9,260 nt of DNA from an uncultured Flammeovirgaceae bacterium (GTDB lineage: Bacteria > Bacteroidota > Bacteroidia > Cytophagales > Cyclobacteriaceae), in assembly GCA_946886805.1 (NCBI GenBank), contig CAMPJM010000134.1, positions 1 to 9,260 on the forward strand, in the 5' to 3' direction. The translations under genes and the position numbers were made by a program. The first letter of the stretch is position 1, and every line of letters begins with the position of its first letter. The notes under the pieces are model-generated. The model was given only the letters and a program-made list of their open reading frames with translations, ran no database searches and was not told the DNA's origin. This document shows positions 8,121-9,260 of the stretch, piece after piece.

Positions 8121-8319
8121 ATGACTGATGTACAGCTCTATACAAAACTATCAGAATTACCACAAAATCTAAAATCTGAGGTATCTGATTTTATTGATTT
8201 TTTAAAATATAAATCAGTAAGAAAAAAATCAACATAATAATAAGAAAAGAGTACCCGGTAAAGCTAAAGGTTTGATTGCTATGAAGGATAATTTTGACGA
8301 TCCTATTGATAACGCTTAA
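8121..8319 (+). pseudogene. Frameshifted DUF2281-type antitoxin gene, no toxin beside it
   Basis: The first frame, 8121-8237, encodes 38 residues beginning MTDVQLYTKLSELPQNLKSE and containing DFIDFLKYK, then stops. Shifting one base forward, 8242-8319 encodes KKRVPGKAKGLIAMKDNFDD and ends at TAA. The two halves together resemble the DUF2281 family: an N-terminal helical dimerisation part, then a basic GKAKG segment and an acidic tail that should bind the toxin. Removing one A from the A7 run at 8222-8228 joins the halves into a 65-residue protein, about the family's usual size. DUF2281 proteins are usually antitoxins of type II systems with a toxin gene next door. None is present here, since the next 50 bases are a heptamer array and the next gene faces the other way. 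It is either a dead orphan or a gene rescued by slippage on the A-run. A sequencing error in the homopolymer is also possible. The family call is from recognition of motifs. Confidence 0.7.
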
Positions 8320-8337
8320 TTAAGGAATTCCGTTTCC

Positions 8338-8369
8338 ATCTATAATCCATCATTTAACATTCATCATTT
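8338..8369 (-). repeat. Heptamer array directly after the thiamine-binding gene stop
   Basis: Plus-strand units are ATCTATA, ATCCATC, ATTTAAC and ATTCATC, then ATTTCTA (8366-8372), whose last three bases are the complement of the TAG stop. Orientation relative to the gene is the same as for the metG and pth arrays. Confidence 0.7.
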
Positions 8370-8663
8370 CTAAGAGTATTTTTCTATTTTATCTTCAATA
8401 GAGACATTACCTGATTTTTTTCTTTGGATTTTTATAAAAACCAGTAAATCATCTGCACCAGCAGCAAAACAGGCATCCTGTGCATCTTTTGCTACTTTCA
8501 TTACTTCCTCATAAGCTCCTTCAATAACAGTTTCAAAAGGGCATACCTTATGCTTTAAACCGGATTTTTGAATAATTGCAATTGCTTCATCTACAATGTC
8601 ATACACTTCTTTTGTTCTTGATTTGGGGATGATTTGTAGCGCTATATTGACTATTTGTTCCAT
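8370..8663 (-). CDS. Thiamine-binding protein, MTH1187/YqgV family (DUF77)
   Basis: A 97-residue cytoplasmic protein of the MTH1187/YqgV family, small ferredoxin-like-fold proteins that form oligomers and are annotated as thiamine-binding. The family signature is visible in the middle: FETVIEGAYEEVM (about 43-55), then a helix and GADDLLVFIKIQRK (about 69-82). There is no signal peptide or membrane segment. The length is that of the whole family, so the gene looks complete. The start is the ATG at 8661-8663, which gives the usual short lead into the first strand (VNIALQIIP). It lies 91 bases downstream of pth on the same strand, and no TAnnTTTG element is seen in between, so co-transcription is likely. 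The physiological role of the family is poorly defined, and nothing nearby points to thiamine biosynthesis or transport. Confidence 0.85.
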   Translation of the reverse strand: MEQIVNIALQIIPKSRTKEVYDIVDEAIAIIQKSGLKHKVCPFETVIEGAYEEVMKVAKDAQDACFAAGADDLLVFIKIQRKKSGNVSIEDKIEKYS

Positions 8664-8698
8664 AAGTTATAATAGTTTGATGAGGTGATTTGTTACAA

Positions 8699-8754
8699 CA
8701 CAATTCACAATTGACAATTCATAATTCATAATTTAACATTTAACATTTAACATT
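8699..8754 (-). repeat. Eight contiguous heptamers directly after the pth stop
   Basis: On the plus strand: CACAATT twice, GACAATT once, CATAATT twice, then TAACATT three times, ending at 8754. The pth stop (TCA on this strand) occupies 8755-8757. Fifty-six bases divide into eight 7-mers with no indel. Neighbouring units are the most alike, as expected from stepwise duplication. The array fills most of the 91-base spacer between pth and the next gene. Confidence 0.85.
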
Positions 8755-9260
8755 TCAATTAAATTGACTCATGGTCCGTTCTATTCCAATGGAGCCAAAA
8801 GCATGAATCATCTCGCAGGCTTTGTCGAGCATATCTGATAGGTGTTTAAATTCTTCGTGAGAAAACCTGCTCAAGACATAATCTACCTGTTGACCTTTAT
8901 GAAAGTTGTCACCAATTCCGCACTTGAGCCTCGGATAAACATTATTGCCAATTACCAACTCCACGCTTTTTAAGCCGTTGTGTCCAGCATTGGATCCTTT
9001 TTGGCGCATGCGCAAGCTTCCGAAAGGCAGTGCAATATCATCAGTAACTACCAATAAGTTCTCAGGCTGTATTTTCAACTCCTGCATCCAATAGTTTATT
9101 GCTTTCCCGCTTAAATTCATATAAGTGGTAGGCTTGATCAAATGGAAGCTCTTTCCTTTAAATTTAAAATCTGCAGTGAAAGCTAATTTATTATTTGAAA
9201 AGCTGACTTTGTTTTGTTCCGCCAATCTGTCCAGTATTAAGAACCCGATATTGTGCCTTG
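8755..9260 (-). CDS. pth: Peptidyl-tRNA hydrolase, 5' end beyond the window
   Basis: Pth cleaves peptidyl-tRNAs released by stalled ribosomes and recycles the tRNA; it is normally essential. The 167 visible residues begin RHNIGFLILDRLAEQNK, and the reading frame is open to the right edge. The catalytic histidine (His20 in E. coli numbering) is in RHNIGF at 9253-9255. Other family landmarks are YMNLSG (Asn68 equivalent), the DDIALPFGSLR segment (Asp93 equivalent) and NAGHNGLKS (His113 equivalent). About 20 N-terminal residues, including the usual GLGNPG motif, should lie past 9260. A TTG at 9223-9225 is internal and not a start, since it would exclude the catalytic histidine. The C-terminus ends MSQFN, and its stop opens the heptamer array. 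No frameshift or missing motif is seen in the visible part. Confidence 0.96.
   Translation of the reverse strand, partial: RHNIGFLILDRLAEQNKVSFSNNKLAFTADFKFKGKSFHLIKPTTYMNLSGKAINYWMQELKIQPENLLVVTDDIALPFGSLRMRQKGSNAGHNGLKSVELVIGNNVYPRLKCGIGDNFHKGQQVDYVLSRFSHEEFKHLSDMLDKACEMIHAFGSIGIERTMSQFN

Noticed and set aside
8699..8754. CRISPR-like array after pth
   Set aside because: The units are contiguous 7-mers without spacers, so this is a short tandem repeat, not a CRISPR.

Overview
The window is AT-rich and looks like a Bacteroidota chromosome, probably a Sphingobacteriia or Cytophagia relative; I cannot name the genus. The evidence is three exact matches to the Bacteroidota -7 promoter element TAnnTTTG, start codons preceded by A/T-rich leaders rather than strong Shine-Dalgarno sites, sensor kinases with N-terminal TPR repeats, a methionyl-tRNA synthetase with a fused C-terminal tRNA-binding domain and a KISTS signature loop, and a DUF2281-type antitoxin remnant.

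Layout from left to right: (1) 1-306 has no gene. Its first 120 bases are rich in nested inverted repeats, and a possible promoter lies at 237-244. (2) 307-2820 and 2919-5318 are two tandem paralogous membrane histidine kinases. Each has an exported TPR region, one transmembrane helix, a signalling helix, PAS, HisKA and HATPase. The first has a conventional signal peptide and intact ATP-binding motifs. The second has a lipoprotein signal and a Gly-to-Cys change in its G1 box. No response regulator lies in the window. (3) 5319-5687 is non-coding and ends in the metG promoter. (4) 5688-7736 is metG. (5) 7737-8369 is mostly non-coding and holds a possible terminator, AT-rich heptamer arrays, two inverted repeats and a frameshifted orphan antitoxin gene with its own promoter. 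(6) On the minus strand, pth (peptidyl-tRNA hydrolase, 5' end beyond the window) is followed by a small MTH1187/YqgV-type thiamine-binding protein gene.

The most interesting unexplained signal is a family of 7-bp tandem repeats (top-strand unit about ATTYAWM). Arrays begin within the stop codons of metG, the thiamine-binding gene and pth, always in the same orientation relative to transcription. A fourth array at 7883-7914 has no intact gene beside it and may mark the end of a lost minus-strand gene. The next most interesting points are the asymmetric kinase pair and the single-base A-tract frameshift in the antitoxin.
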